From Candidatus Zixiibacteriota bacterium (GTDB lineage: Bacteria > Zixibacteria > MSB-5A5 > DSPP01), in contig JAKEHY010000015.1 in NCBI GenBank assembly GCA_022614805.1, positions 93,201 to 157,200 of the forward strand: a DNA stretch of 64,000 bases. The letters are read 5' to 3'. The translations under genes were made by a program, and so were the position numbers. The notes beneath the pieces are model-generated. The model did not search any database. It had not been told where the DNA came from and worked only from the letters and a program-made list of their open reading frames with translations. This document shows positions 27,135 through 35,716 of this stretch, piece after piece (position 1 is the first letter of the stretch; every line of letters begins with the position of its first letter).

Positions 27135-29240
27135 TTACTGGCGTATGAGAGCAATTTTGGCCAGCTTTTCCAACTTTCGGGATGCGCCCTTTTCTTCCAT
27201 AATTATTTTGCAGAAATAAACCCCGGAGGCCACCGGCCGGCCGCTGTTATTTTTCCCCTCCCAAAAGAGGGCTTCCTTGGAACTGAAGCTGCCGGGAAGC
27301 TCCAATGTCTCCCGGTACACAACTTCTCCGGCCGAAGAATAGACGACAAGATTGATTTTCCATATACCGGAAAGAGAGTCCAGCGCAATCGGGAACCTGA
27401 CTTTTTCGTCGATTCCGGGCCGAAAGGGATTGGGGCGTCCTTCGACCACCTCGGTAAAACCCGGCGGGATGGAGCTGTCCACGTTGGCGGAATAGGCGAA
27501 AGCGGAGTACTGCCGCCCTGCGCCGGCAGGCAAAAACTCCTTGTTCACCACCGTTGCAATCACTTCCGAGTAGCCGCGGATTCCCGACAAAAAAAGGTCG
27601 GGGGTGCGGCCGGAGGAGTCCGTGGAAGTCTCCGTCAAGAAGCTGTAACTTCGGGGCGGCCCTGTGCTGTCCCGGGCGAGGGAAACTGTGAATGGAGCGG
27701 GGTTTGCAGTGTCGGATTTCAGGGCAAAGTCCATATAGGAACCGCCCCGGCCCGGATTTTGGAGAACAAGATAGGATGCCCCCAAGTCCTCGAAGTAGTC
27801 TATTCCGCAGGTAGCGCTTGGAGACACCTGGTACGGTATGAAGCGGCAGGTGGGGGGGCATTTGGTGCTGCAGGGAAGTCCTATGGCATTGGTGGAACAG
27901 GGGGCGCAAAAGAATTTTACGTAATCCGGAGGGCAGTTGCCGCAGGGAACGGTGAATCTCGGAAAGCGGGTTGGATAATTTACCGTGGAGTCGACGGCCC
28001 GATAGGAATTGAAGGTGGGCCAGAAGGAGTCCTCCGGGGCGTAAAAACTGACGTTTAGAGGGCTGTTGCGCCCGACAAAGTAATTCCAGTGATAAAACTC
28101 CTGCAGGGAAGCCAAAAAACGCTCTGGATAGGAGGCGCCGGACATAAATCCGGCAAAACCGAGCGCACTATCGATCGCCTGAAACAGGTTGAACCCCGAA
28201 ACCGTCGCCATACTCTCCCACACCCGGCGGACGACCGAATAGCCGTAGGTTGGGTTGGGGAAGCGTTTGGAAAGATAATGGCCGTAAATCGCCAGTGCGT
28301 AGGGCCGGAGTATCTGATAGATATCACTACCGCTGGGTTGCTGGAAAGTTCGGAAAGAGTATCCGGGTGCATCGAACCAAAAGGGGAGGTACTGAATGTA
28401 ATCGTTGATTTCGTTGTAAACCTGGTCTTCCATCCAGACCGCCGTGGCCTCCTGCCAGTATAATTTTGGTTGCCCTCCCACTGTTTCGAAATTAAAAGCG
28501 GTGTATGCGAACTGGATGGCGTGGAAAAACTCGTGAGCAGCCGTTACCCGCATCGCGCCGCTGGGACCGATACCGTACAAAGGGTTATTATAAGGGGAGA
28601 AGTCATAATCGTTGTCTAAAATAATGTAAGCCGTGGCGCGGTTGCAAAGCGGCCCAAAGATGTCAGGGTCGCAAGGTGACGTGGATGTCCGCTCTGGAAC
28701 GGTGGCCCCTATAAAGGTGGGTGAAAGTCCCTTTAAATAAACGTCGAACCGGCCGTCTTCACCTTCCGGATAGAAGTCGTCTGCAACCGGAGCGCGGTAA
28801 CCCAGTTGCAGAATTTCTTTTTCCCAAATGGAGTCCAAGACCATTGCCAGCGTATCCACCCATACCGGAATAAGTTGTCCGCCTCGATTGACCTTCACCA
28901 GCGGGTCTCGAACGGCATGGATTCCAGTATCCACATAGTGTATACGGAAGTGACCGGAAGGGGTATCGTATCTTTCAAAGCCGGGTTCCCGGTCGAACGG
29001 CCCTTGCTGGAGAATGGCCTGGACGCGCGGCGAAAGCTCGGAAAACTGCGTCATCATCTCTGTCAGGATGGACGTTCCACATGTTCGTACCGGCGGCAGA
29101 CTGTCGTTCAAACCGGTGGAGGTTTCAGCAAAAATGGAAAATACTCTGTCGATCAAGGCCTGCTCTTCTTCGGCGGTGATGGCAAAAGCGGATGAGGCCA
29201 ATAAAAAAAAGAGCGGGACGCTCAAAAGAAATCGCTTCAT
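27135..29240 (-). CDS. MXAN_6640-type secreted metalloprotease with FlgD-like sorting tail
   Basis: 701 residues. A signal peptide (1-20) is followed by a propeptide-like region, then a zinc protease active site AAHEFFHAIQF (HExxH, about residue 230) of the type annotated as the MXAN_6640 family of putative metalloproteases. ATAVWMEDQVYNEIN downstream supplies a possible third ligand (Glu). The last 95 residues (RPNPFRP, VYSSAGEVVYRETLELPG, NSGRPVASGVYFCKI) are an FlgD-like Ig domain used as a sorting or surface-attachment signal in FCB bacteria. It opens the operon with the barrel, MFS, PHP and MgtE-like genes. Confidence 0.83.
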   Translation of the reverse strand: MKRFLLSVPLFFLLASSAFAITAEEEQALIDRVFSIFAETSTGLNDSLPPVRTCGTSILTEMMTQFSELSPRVQAILQQGPFDREPGFERYDTPSGHFRIHYVDTGIHAVRDPLVKVNRGGQLIPVWVDTLAMVLDSIWEKEILQLGYRAPVADDFYPEGEDGRFDVYLKGLSPTFIGATVPERTSTSPCDPDIFGPLCNRATAYIILDNDYDFSPYNNPLYGIGPSGAMRVTAAHEFFHAIQFAYTAFNFETVGGQPKLYWQEATAVWMEDQVYNEINDYIQYLPFWFDAPGYSFRTFQQPSGSDIYQILRPYALAIYGHYLSKRFPNPTYGYSVVRRVWESMATVSGFNLFQAIDSALGFAGFMSGASYPERFLASLQEFYHWNYFVGRNSPLNVSFYAPEDSFWPTFNSYRAVDSTVNYPTRFPRFTVPCGNCPPDYVKFFCAPCSTNAIGLPCSTKCPPTCRFIPYQVSPSATCGIDYFEDLGASYLVLQNPGRGGSYMDFALKSDTANPAPFTVSLARDSTGPPRSYSFLTETSTDSSGRTPDLFLSGIRGYSEVIATVVNKEFLPAGAGRQYSAFAYSANVDSSIPPGFTEVVEGRPNPFRPGIDEKVRFPIALDSLSGIWKINLVVYSSAGEVVYRETLELPGSFSSKEALFWEGKNNSGRPVASGVYFCKIIMEEKGASRKLEKLAKIALIRQ

Positions 29241-29339
29241 ATACTCCTCAAATTAAGGTCGTTTCAATTCTATGGTTGTGAGGGAGTTTCGCTCCCGAAC
29301 TGGTTCTCCGTTGGACTTTCTCCGCCCACTTTTTTACTC

Positions 29340-30869
29340 TCAACCTTCCAAAGATAATAGCTTCTCGGCGATTTGCCTCATTTTTTCTTTCTCGGCCATC
29401 GCTTCCTGCAGTCTGTTTTTGGCCCTCCAAAGCGTGTCGGAAACATAGTTTTGGTCGGAAATCCCTTTCAGGTTGATTAAAACGTTGAAATAAGCCCCCT
29501 CCGCGGCGGCAAAGGCCAAAGAACCGGCGGTGGCCGCATCGGAGGTGGCGTTCACGTTCCCCTTCTCGGCGACAACCGCGGCCAAGCGCAAAAGTTTGGG
29601 CACCCGTTCCAGAACGGCCAAGGGCACCACATTGACCGCTTTGGAACCCTCCTCCATCTTTTGCCGGCGGGCCGCTTTTTCTTCTTCGGTCTCTTTCGGC
29701 ATACCTAATGCCTGCATCACCACGTTGAAAGATTTGGTGTCCTCCTCCACGGCGTTCTCGAAGTAGCGGCGCAGGCCTTCGGCCGTTTCCAAAGTCTGGC
29801 TTATCTCCCTTTCAACGGCCTGATATTTCTTCTTGCCGATGGTCAGGCGGCAGACCATCGCAATCAGGGCCGCCGCCAAAGCGGCGGTATGGGCGGCGGA
29901 AGCTCCCCCGCCGGGAGCAGGGGACGAGGAGGCAACTTCATCCAAAAAGGATTGTGAACCGACCCCAATGCCGGCCTTGCGCAGCTTTTCTTCCAAAATC
30001 TGGTCGGCCGAAAAATTTTCAAGCTTCAAAAAGTGAATGGCAGCGGCATCCAAAGCGGGCTGGGGAATCAAGCCGACCACCTCGCTCGAGATGGCTTTGA
30101 CCCCTAACTTTCCCGCCTCTTTTTTGACGGCCTCGAAAGCTACGTGCGGCGACGTTTTCAAATAATTGGTCAGGTTCATCGACACTTGAACCTGCTTTTT
30201 CGCTTTAATCTCGAACCCCAATGCTTTGATGGACGGCAGCCCTCCTCCGGCTTCGCGGACGACTTTGGCAATCTGTTTGGCTGCTCCAACATCTTCGGTA
30301 TTCAGATAAACGTTGTAGGCAATCAAAGGCATCCGGGCGCCGATGACCACCGCTCCGGCTTTGGGATGGAGTTTTTCCGGGCCGAAGTCCGGCTTTCTAT
30401 CCGGGTTTTTACCGATTTCCGCTTTCAGCCCTTCATATTCCCCCTTGCGGACGCTGGCCAAGTTAACCCGCTCCGGCCGCGTGGCGGCGGCTTCGTACAG
30501 ATAAACCGGGATTTGCAACTCCTCCCCCACTTTTTGACCCAGACGGCGGGCCAGTTGAACGCACTCATCAAGGGTTATGCCGGAGATGGGAACGAAAGGG
30601 ACGACGTCGGTTGCGCCGAGGCGGGGATGCTCACCTTTATGTTTCTCCATATCAATCAGAAGGGCGGCCCGGGCAATCCCGGCAAAGGCAGCAGAAAGAC
30701 ATTCCTCCGGGCCGCCGGCAAAGGTGATGACGGAACGGTTGTGGTCGGCATCCGATTCCCAATCCAACATTTTGACCTTTCCCCCTTTCTGGATGGCGGC
30801 CAAGAGTTCCTGTATGACTTCTTTGTTTCTCCCTTCGGAAAAATTGGGAACGCATTCCACGATTTTCAT
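29340..30869 (-). CDS. Bifunctional glutamate formimidoyltransferase/formimidoyl-THF cyclodeaminase
   Basis: 509 residues with two enzymes fused as in the mammalian FTCD. The first part (about 1-300) is the formiminotransferase: MKIVECVPNFSEGRN, a catalytic-type His in HKGEHPRLGATDVVPFVP (about 78-95), and the N/C subdomain pair. The second part (about 310-505) is the helical cyclodeaminase, with SSPAPGGGASAAHTAALAAALIAMV as its signature. It moves the formimino group from formiminoglutamate to tetrahydrofolate and then releases ammonia, in histidine breakdown. No other hut genes are in the window. Its start overlaps the stop of the DHS-like gene by 4 nt. Confidence 0.93.
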   Translation of the reverse strand: MKIVECVPNFSEGRNKEVIQELLAAIQKGGKVKMLDWESDADHNRSVITFAGGPEECLSAAFAGIARAALLIDMEKHKGEHPRLGATDVVPFVPISGITLDECVQLARRLGQKVGEELQIPVYLYEAAATRPERVNLASVRKGEYEGLKAEIGKNPDRKPDFGPEKLHPKAGAVVIGARMPLIAYNVYLNTEDVGAAKQIAKVVREAGGGLPSIKALGFEIKAKKQVQVSMNLTNYLKTSPHVAFEAVKKEAGKLGVKAISSEVVGLIPQPALDAAAIHFLKLENFSADQILEEKLRKAGIGVGSQSFLDEVASSSPAPGGGASAAHTAALAAALIAMVCRLTIGKKKYQAVEREISQTLETAEGLRRYFENAVEEDTKSFNVVMQALGMPKETEEEKAARRQKMEEGSKAVNVVPLAVLERVPKLLRLAAVVAEKGNVNATSDAATAGSLAFAAAEGAYFNVLINLKGISDQNYVSDTLWRAKNRLQEAMAEKEKMRQIAEKLLSLEG

Positions 30870-31807
30870 TTTCTTTTATACCGGTCGTAGGACTTCAAGC
30901 TGGCGGCCAAAAGGGGCAGCATAATTTCGTGGTGGCCGGTGAAGGCGAAAGCCCGTCCCGATTTCAAAGTCGGGCGGGAAAGCAGATTCACTCTGGGGCG
31001 GTAATGCTGAATCATATCAAAATTGGCGGCCGTAAAGTTTTTGACCGGGCCGGAAACGTTGCGGGCGGCCGAAAGCGCTTTCAGGAAAACCTCCGGCAGG
31101 ATTACCGCGGAGCCGAAGTTGGCCACAAGGCCGCCTTCGTTTAATCCGGCGACGGCGGCAGCTAACACTTTGAAATCCCTCCAGGTCGCTTCGCCGGTCT
31201 CCCCCGCCGGGAAATTGGGATGCTGGTGAACGGTGTCGGTGCCAAAGGCGACAAAAACGGCGGCCGGCAGACCGAGGCGATGGAAGTTGTAAAGCAGGGA
31301 ATACTTTTTATAGGGTGCTTTGGCCCTGTCGATGTAGGCGCCGAACGCTTCTCCGAGGCCGATGTTCCGCCGGGCGGCCAGATAGACCGCAGCGGCGTAC
31401 AACTCGGCGGTTTCACGCACCATGCCAAAGCGGCCGGCTTCGAGCGTTTCATCCACCTCCTCGGAGGTCTGGCCGAAGAAGGCAATCTCCAAATCATGAA
31501 TGGCGCCGGCGCCGTGAAGGGCCAAAGCGGAAATGAATCCCTTTTCGGCCAGGTCAACAAGCAAGGGGGAAAGGCCGCATTTCAAAACGTGCGCGCCGGC
31601 CATCACCAGCCGGGTTTTCTTTTTTCGCCGGGCGGCCAGCCACAGCGAGATGAGCTCCCGCCAGTCTTTTCCTTTCAGGATTTTGGGAAGGGCTTCCACG
31701 AATTGGACTGTTTCTTTGGATGGGGGCCAAACCGAAGCAAAGGCGCCGACGGCCGCTTTGTGACGGCGGCGGGAGATGGAATAGGTCTTGACTTTCGAGA
31801 GCTCCAG
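30866..31807 (-). CDS. DHS-like (deoxyhypusine-synthase-fold) NAD-binding protein, unusual start
   Basis: A conserved but functionally undefined family. GAHVLKCGLSPLLVDLAEKG and ALHGAGAIHDLEIAFFG resemble the nucleotide-binding part of deoxyhypusine synthase, a weak match. Other blocks are TGEATWRDFKVLAAAVAGL, NFGSAVILPEVFLKALS, NFDMIQHYRPRVN and FTGHHEIMLPLLAA. The first standard start is GTG at 31699 (277 residues), but the frame upstream (KVKTYSISRRRHKAAV...) looks coding and is open back to a TGA about 33 nt before 31807. Within it the only candidate starts are CTG codons; CTG at 31807 gives 313 residues and lies 10 nt after the sigma-54 activator stop. I use that start as the likeliest. 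The gene is coupled to FTCD. Confidence 0.6.
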   Translation of the reverse strand: MELSKVKTYSISRRRHKAAVGAFASVWPPSKETVQFVEALPKILKGKDWRELISLWLAARRKKKTRLVMAGAHVLKCGLSPLLVDLAEKGFISALALHGAGAIHDLEIAFFGQTSEEVDETLEAGRFGMVRETAELYAAAVYLAARRNIGLGEAFGAYIDRAKAPYKKYSLLYNFHRLGLPAAVFVAFGTDTVHQHPNFPAGETGEATWRDFKVLAAAVAGLNEGGLVANFGSAVILPEVFLKALSAARNVSGPVKNFTAANFDMIQHYRPRVNLLSRPTLKSGRAFAFTGHHEIMLPLLAASLKSYDRYKRK

Positions 31808-31817
31808 GGCGGGAAAA

Positions 31818-33185
31818 CTACTCGGCAGGGACTTGCTCCGCTTTCTCTTTCAAGCCGTATTCCGCGAGCTTGTTGTGCAGGGTGCGGGCGGTTATCCCCA
31901 GCATTTGGGCCGCTTTGGTTTTGTTCCCCTCCACGGCATCGAGCGTTTTTAGAATCAGGCGCTTTTCCACCTCCTCGATGGTCACGCCCGGGCGCAGCCG
32001 GTCCTCCCCGTCGGCCGCCAGCCCGAGCAAAAGCTCCTTGGGAAAATCGGAGGGCGAAAGGATGTTGGACTGGGCCACCACCACGGCCCGCTCGATGAAG
32101 TTTTCCAGTTCCCGGACGTTGCCGGGCCAGGGATAATCCGTCAAAAGGGAAAGGGCCCGGGGGGCTACTCCGTCTATTTTTTTGCCGTTTTCGGCGGCAT
32201 ATTTCTGGATAAAGTGGGCCGCCAGAAGCGGTATGTCCTCCTTCCGTTCGCGCAGAGGAGGCATCTCCACCTTCACCACGTTCAGTCGGTAATACAGGTC
32301 TTCCCTGAAACTGCCTTTTTTAACCGCCTCCGCCAGGTTGCGGTTGGTGGTGGCAATGACCCGCACGTCCACTTTCAGCGTATAACCGGAACCGACCCGC
32401 TCGAATTCCCGCTCCTGCAACACCCGCAACAACTTGGCCTGCAACCCGATGGGAATTTCGGAAATCTCGTCCAGAAGCAAAGTCCCCCCATCCGCCATCT
32501 CGAAGCGGCCGCGGGTCTGCCGCAAAGCGCCGGTGAAAGCCCCTTTTTCGTGGCCGAAAAGCTCCGATTCAATCAGCCCCTCCGGCAAAGCGGCGCAGTT
32601 GACCCGCACAAAGGGGGACTCCTTCCGGGAGGAATAAAGATGAATGGCGCGGGCGATGAGCTCCTTCCCGGTTCCGGATTCCCCGATTACCAAGACCGTG
32701 GCCCGGCTGGGGGCCACCGATTCCAACAGGTCGAAAACTTTTTTCATCGAGGGCGTGCGGCCAATGATGTTTTCAAATTTTCCGGCCAGCTCCTTTTTCA
32801 AGTGCCGGTTTTCCAGAAGCAGCCGGCGGTATTCCAGCGCTTTTTTGGCGGTGACTTCGATATGCTCCGGCGTGAACGGCTTGGGCAAATAATCGAAGGC
32901 TCCCAGCTTCATCGCCTCGACGGCGTCGGCGACCGTGCCGTAGGCGGTGATGACCACCACGGAGGTGAAGGGGGAGCTCTGCTTGACCGCTTTCAACAAA
33001 TCGATACCGGAAGTGTGGGGCATTTTAACGTCGGTGAAAACGAGGTCGAATTCCCGGTCCCCGACCTCCTTCAAACCGGCCTCTCCGTTATCCGCCGTGC
33101 GGACCGAATAACCGCCCTGGCTCAAGGTTTCCTGCAAAAAATCCCGCACCAGCTTTTCGTCGTCGACGATCAGGATTTCGGCCAT
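31818..33185 (-). CDS. Sigma-54-dependent response regulator (NtrC family)
   Basis: 455 residues from the ATG at 33185, which follows GGAG and lies one nucleotide past the stop of the kinase gene. The receiver domain (4-118) has ILIVDDEK and the phospho-Asp in FTDVKMPHTSG. The AAA+ domain (about 135-370) has Walker A GESGTGKE, the sigma-54 contact loop GAFTGA, Walker B GGTLLLDEISE, and arginine fingers in LYYRLNVVKVEMPPLRER. The C-terminal Fis-type helix-turn-helix is KTKAAQMLGITARTLHNKL. It would activate sigma-54 promoters on phosphorylation by the neighbouring kinase. No sigma-54 promoter was found with confidence in the window. Confidence 0.96.
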   Translation of the reverse strand: MAEILIVDDEKLVRDFLQETLSQGGYSVRTADNGEAGLKEVGDREFDLVFTDVKMPHTSGIDLLKAVKQSSPFTSVVVITAYGTVADAVEAMKLGAFDYLPKPFTPEHIEVTAKKALEYRRLLLENRHLKKELAGKFENIIGRTPSMKKVFDLLESVAPSRATVLVIGESGTGKELIARAIHLYSSRKESPFVRVNCAALPEGLIESELFGHEKGAFTGALRQTRGRFEMADGGTLLLDEISEIPIGLQAKLLRVLQEREFERVGSGYTLKVDVRVIATTNRNLAEAVKKGSFREDLYYRLNVVKVEMPPLRERKEDIPLLAAHFIQKYAAENGKKIDGVAPRALSLLTDYPWPGNVRELENFIERAVVVAQSNILSPSDFPKELLLGLAADGEDRLRPGVTIEEVEKRLILKTLDAVEGNKTKAAQMLGITARTLHNKLAEYGLKEKAEQVPAE

Positions 33186-33186
33186 T

Positions 33187-34371
33187 TCATCTCCACAAGG
33201 GCAGCTCAATATAAAAGGCGGCCCCCTTTTGGGGAAGCGATTCCACCCAAACCCGGCCGCGATGGGCCTCCACTATCTTTTTGACGATGGCGAGCCCCAG
33301 GCCGGTCCCGTCCTCCCGGGTCGTGTAAAACGGGGTGAAAATCTTTTTTTGAGTCTCGGGGGGGATGCCGGGACCGTCGTCGGTGACCGCCAGCCGGGCG
33401 GTCTTCCCTTGCGGCCCTGCTCCGAGGATGATTTTGACTTTTCCCCCCTGCCCGGCGGCCTGAAAGGCGTTTTCGACCAGGTTGCGCAGGGCCATTTTCA
33501 GATATTGGCCGTCGCCGCGGATGAGAAGTTCTTTTTGCTCAAATTCACGCTCCACCCCCTCCCAGTCCCGGAGGGTGAGTTCAACCAGCTCCTTAAGCGG
33601 CAGGGGTTCCTGATTCAGCTCCAGCCGGTTGGTATAGTTGAGCAAAGCCGTTACCAAATGCTCCAAATCGGCGGCGCCGTCCAGGATTTTCTCCACCATC
33701 ATAACCAGATTAGAGTCTTTCAACTCCCGTTTCAAAAGCCCGGCAAAGCCCGAAATACCCGCCAGGGGGTTGCGAACCTCGTGGGCCACGAGCGCAGCCA
33801 TCTCCCCCAAAGCCGCCATCGTTCTGCTCTGCTCCAGTTCCACTTCCAGCGTCTTGTAGGCGGAAAGGTCGGTCATCACCTCGAGGGCGCCGGAGAGGTT
33901 TCCCTCCCGGTCGTACAAAAGGGCCGTGGAGACCCCCAGCGGGATTTTTTTCCCCTCCGTGTTAAAGAGATGTTTTTCCCTGCCGGAAATCGGTTTGGCG
34001 GTGGCCAAGGTTTCCAAAACGGAAATGGGAACGGGAAAAAACTTCTCGTATTTCTGACCGACCACTTCGGCGGCGGTGAGGCCGGAGATGCGCTCCGCTT
34101 CCCGGTTGAAAAGGGTGATGACGCCGACTTTGTCGACCGCCACGATGCCGGTCCGGACGGTTTCCAAAATGTTGTCCAAAAATAAAAAAAGGGCCTCCTC
34201 TTCCGCCAGGCTCTTGCGCAGCGCCAGATGGTTCCGTTCCAAAACGGCCGCCAGCTCGCCGAAGCGGAAGTTCAACTCCTCTTGTTCTTGATGCAGCTTC
34301 TTTATGGAGTGGGCCAAAGCGGCAAAAGACTGGGAAAAAAGCTTGACCTGTCCGGCAAGTTCTTTTTCCAT
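33187..34371 (-). CDS. Cytosolic sensor histidine kinase with PAS domain
   Basis: 394 residues, no transmembrane helix. An N-terminal coiled coil (about 1-60) leads into a PAS domain (ILETVRTGIVAVDKVGVITLFNREAERISG onward, about 70-190). The dimerisation/phosphoacceptor helix has the H-box HEVRNPLAGISGF. The ATPase domain has N-box RNLVENAFQAAG, G1 DDGPGIP and G2 GTGLGLAIVKKI. It belongs to the NtrB/AtoS-like group and pairs with the sigma-54 activator immediately downstream. Lacking a membrane segment, it senses an internal signal. Confidence 0.94.
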   Translation of the reverse strand: MEKELAGQVKLFSQSFAALAHSIKKLHQEQEELNFRFGELAAVLERNHLALRKSLAEEEALFLFLDNILETVRTGIVAVDKVGVITLFNREAERISGLTAAEVVGQKYEKFFPVPISVLETLATAKPISGREKHLFNTEGKKIPLGVSTALLYDREGNLSGALEVMTDLSAYKTLEVELEQSRTMAALGEMAALVAHEVRNPLAGISGFAGLLKRELKDSNLVMMVEKILDGAADLEHLVTALLNYTNRLELNQEPLPLKELVELTLRDWEGVEREFEQKELLIRGDGQYLKMALRNLVENAFQAAGQGGKVKIILGAGPQGKTARLAVTDDGPGIPPETQKKIFTPFYTTREDGTGLGLAIVKKIVEAHRGRVWVESLPQKGAAFYIELPLWR

Positions 34372-34593
34372 TTGGCCGCAAATATAGAGGCCGGACTCTT
34401 TTTTGGCAATTGAATTAAGAGAGATTCAGGTTAGCAAGCGGGTTTTCCCCCCTTAGGAGAGGGATTCAGGCCCCCGCCAAAGGCGGGGGACGAAGAGTGG
34501 GGTTCCGTGGCGCAGGTTAGGCCTTATCCCCGGCCGGGTTCGAAGCTCTGCTCGGGCAGGCTAACCTGCGTTATAGGAAGGTCGAGCGAAAAT
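34372..34593. other. Intercistronic spacer with two palindromes
   Basis: No gene. A perfect hairpin CCCCCGCC-AAA-GGCGGGGG is at 34471-34489. A spaced inverted repeat, GCAGGTTAG with CTAACCTGC, lies around 34512-34569. Either could attenuate transcription from the receiver gene into the kinase gene. Confidence 0.5.
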
Positions 34594-34968
34594 TCAAGCC
34601 GCCGCCGACTCCGTCGCCCGGCGGACGGTGGCGAAAAGCTGGTTGATGTTGAAGGGCTTGATGACGTAGTCGTACACCCGCTGACGCAGGGCCTCCAGGG
34701 CCGACTCCAGACTCGGGAAACCGGTGATGATGACCACCGGCGTCGAAATTTTCTTTTTGCGGACCTCCTTGATGAACTCGAGGCCGTCCATCGCCGGCAT
34801 TTTCAAATCCACCAGAAGGACGTCAAAGTTTTGTTTGGCAAGTTTTTCCAACGCCGCCGGGCCGGAATCGGCCACCGAAACCCGGTACCCCTTTTCCAGA
34901 AAAAAATCGAAGAGCAGGTCCCGGATTAAAAGCTCGTCATCTACCACCAGAACGGATTTTTCTTGCAC
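34594..34968 (-). CDS. Single-domain response regulator (CheY-like)
   Basis: 124 residues, a receiver domain alone. VLVVDDELLIRDLL gives the acidic pair, VDLKMPAMDG the phospho-Asp (about 55), VVIITGFPS the Thr/Ser switch, and YVIKPF the conserved Lys-Pro. With no output domain, it must act through protein contacts or as a phosphate relay. It starts inside the end of the anti-sigma kinase gene (32-nt overlap) and precedes the histidine kinase. Confidence 0.93.
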   Translation of the reverse strand: MQEKSVLVVDDELLIRDLLFDFFLEKGYRVSVADSGPAALEKLAKQNFDVLLVDLKMPAMDGLEFIKEVRKKKISTPVVIITGFPSLESALEALRQRVYDYVIKPFNINQLFATVRRATESAAA

Positions 34969-35452
34969 GTCTTCGGCCCCTCTTTTTTTCCCCTTGTTTA
35001 TCTTTCGGCATTTTGAAGCGCAACTCCACCCAGAAGACGCCGTTCTGACGGCGGACCGAAACCCGATCGGCCAGTTTATGCATCAACTCCCAGCCCCGTC
35101 CGGAGGTGTCAAAAAGCTCACTTTTTCTGGGGGAACGCGGTTGGGAACCCTCCCCTTCATCCCCCACCCGCGCCGCGAGGCCGTCGCCGGAGCGGGAAAT
35201 CTGAACCTGCACCTTTTTTTTGGGATTGGCCCGGTTGCCGTGCAGGAGGGCGTTGCTGAAAGCTTCTCCAGTCGCCAAAACCACCCGGCTCGAATCCTCT
35301 TTTGCGACGAAAAAACTTTCCAAGGTAGCTTCCAGCCAGACGTAAAAGGACTCCAGAACGCCGGGGTCGGAACGGAAATTCTTGGCGATAACGGTCGTTT
35401 TCCGGGGGGTCATTTCGGGCTTGGTCGCATCCAGGTTGGCCAAAATATGCAT
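34937..35452 (-). CDS. Anti-sigma-factor-type serine kinase (RsbW/HATPase_c_2)
   Basis: 171 residues. The GHKL N-box ATGEAFSNALLHGNRAN and the ATP-lid region FDTSGRGWELMHKLADRV are those of RsbW/SpoIIAB-like anti-sigma kinases, which also occur in sensor modules that have no sigma factor. The 20-residue tail is strongly basic (GEKKRGRRRARKI). No anti-anti-sigma or sigma gene lies nearby. Being coupled to a CheY-like receiver and a histidine kinase, it may be part of a partner-switch input to the sigma-54 system. Confidence 0.87.
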   Translation of the reverse strand: MHILANLDATKPEMTPRKTTVIAKNFRSDPGVLESFYVWLEATLESFFVAKEDSSRVVLATGEAFSNALLHGNRANPKKKVQVQISRSGDGLAARVGDEGEGSQPRSPRKSELFDTSGRGWELMHKLADRVSVRRQNGVFWVELRFKMPKDKQGEKKRGRRRARKIRSGGR

Positions 35453-35716
35453 CTTTTCTTTTAAGGAAAGCCCAAAAAAACGGATTTTCTCTCCTCCTTC
35501 TTTTTGAAATCATCGGTAAGTCGGATGGGAGCTTGACGGTCAGGCCCCAAAAAGGGGTTGCTTTTCCGGTTTTTGGACGTACCTTTTATGGTTGGAAAGG
35601 GTTGTTGACATAATGGATGGGCGGGATGTATTTTGCCCGTTGACAGGTTTCTCGCCTGCTTGAGGGGACAGGCGGAGGTGAGAACGAAAACAGCTTTTAT
35701 TGAAAGGATAAACGGT

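Noticed and set aside
34512..34569. tRNA-like sequence containing GGGTTCGAAGC
   Set aside because: A T-loop-like match exists, but no acceptor, D or anticodon stem forms; the sequence is part of a spaced inverted repeat.
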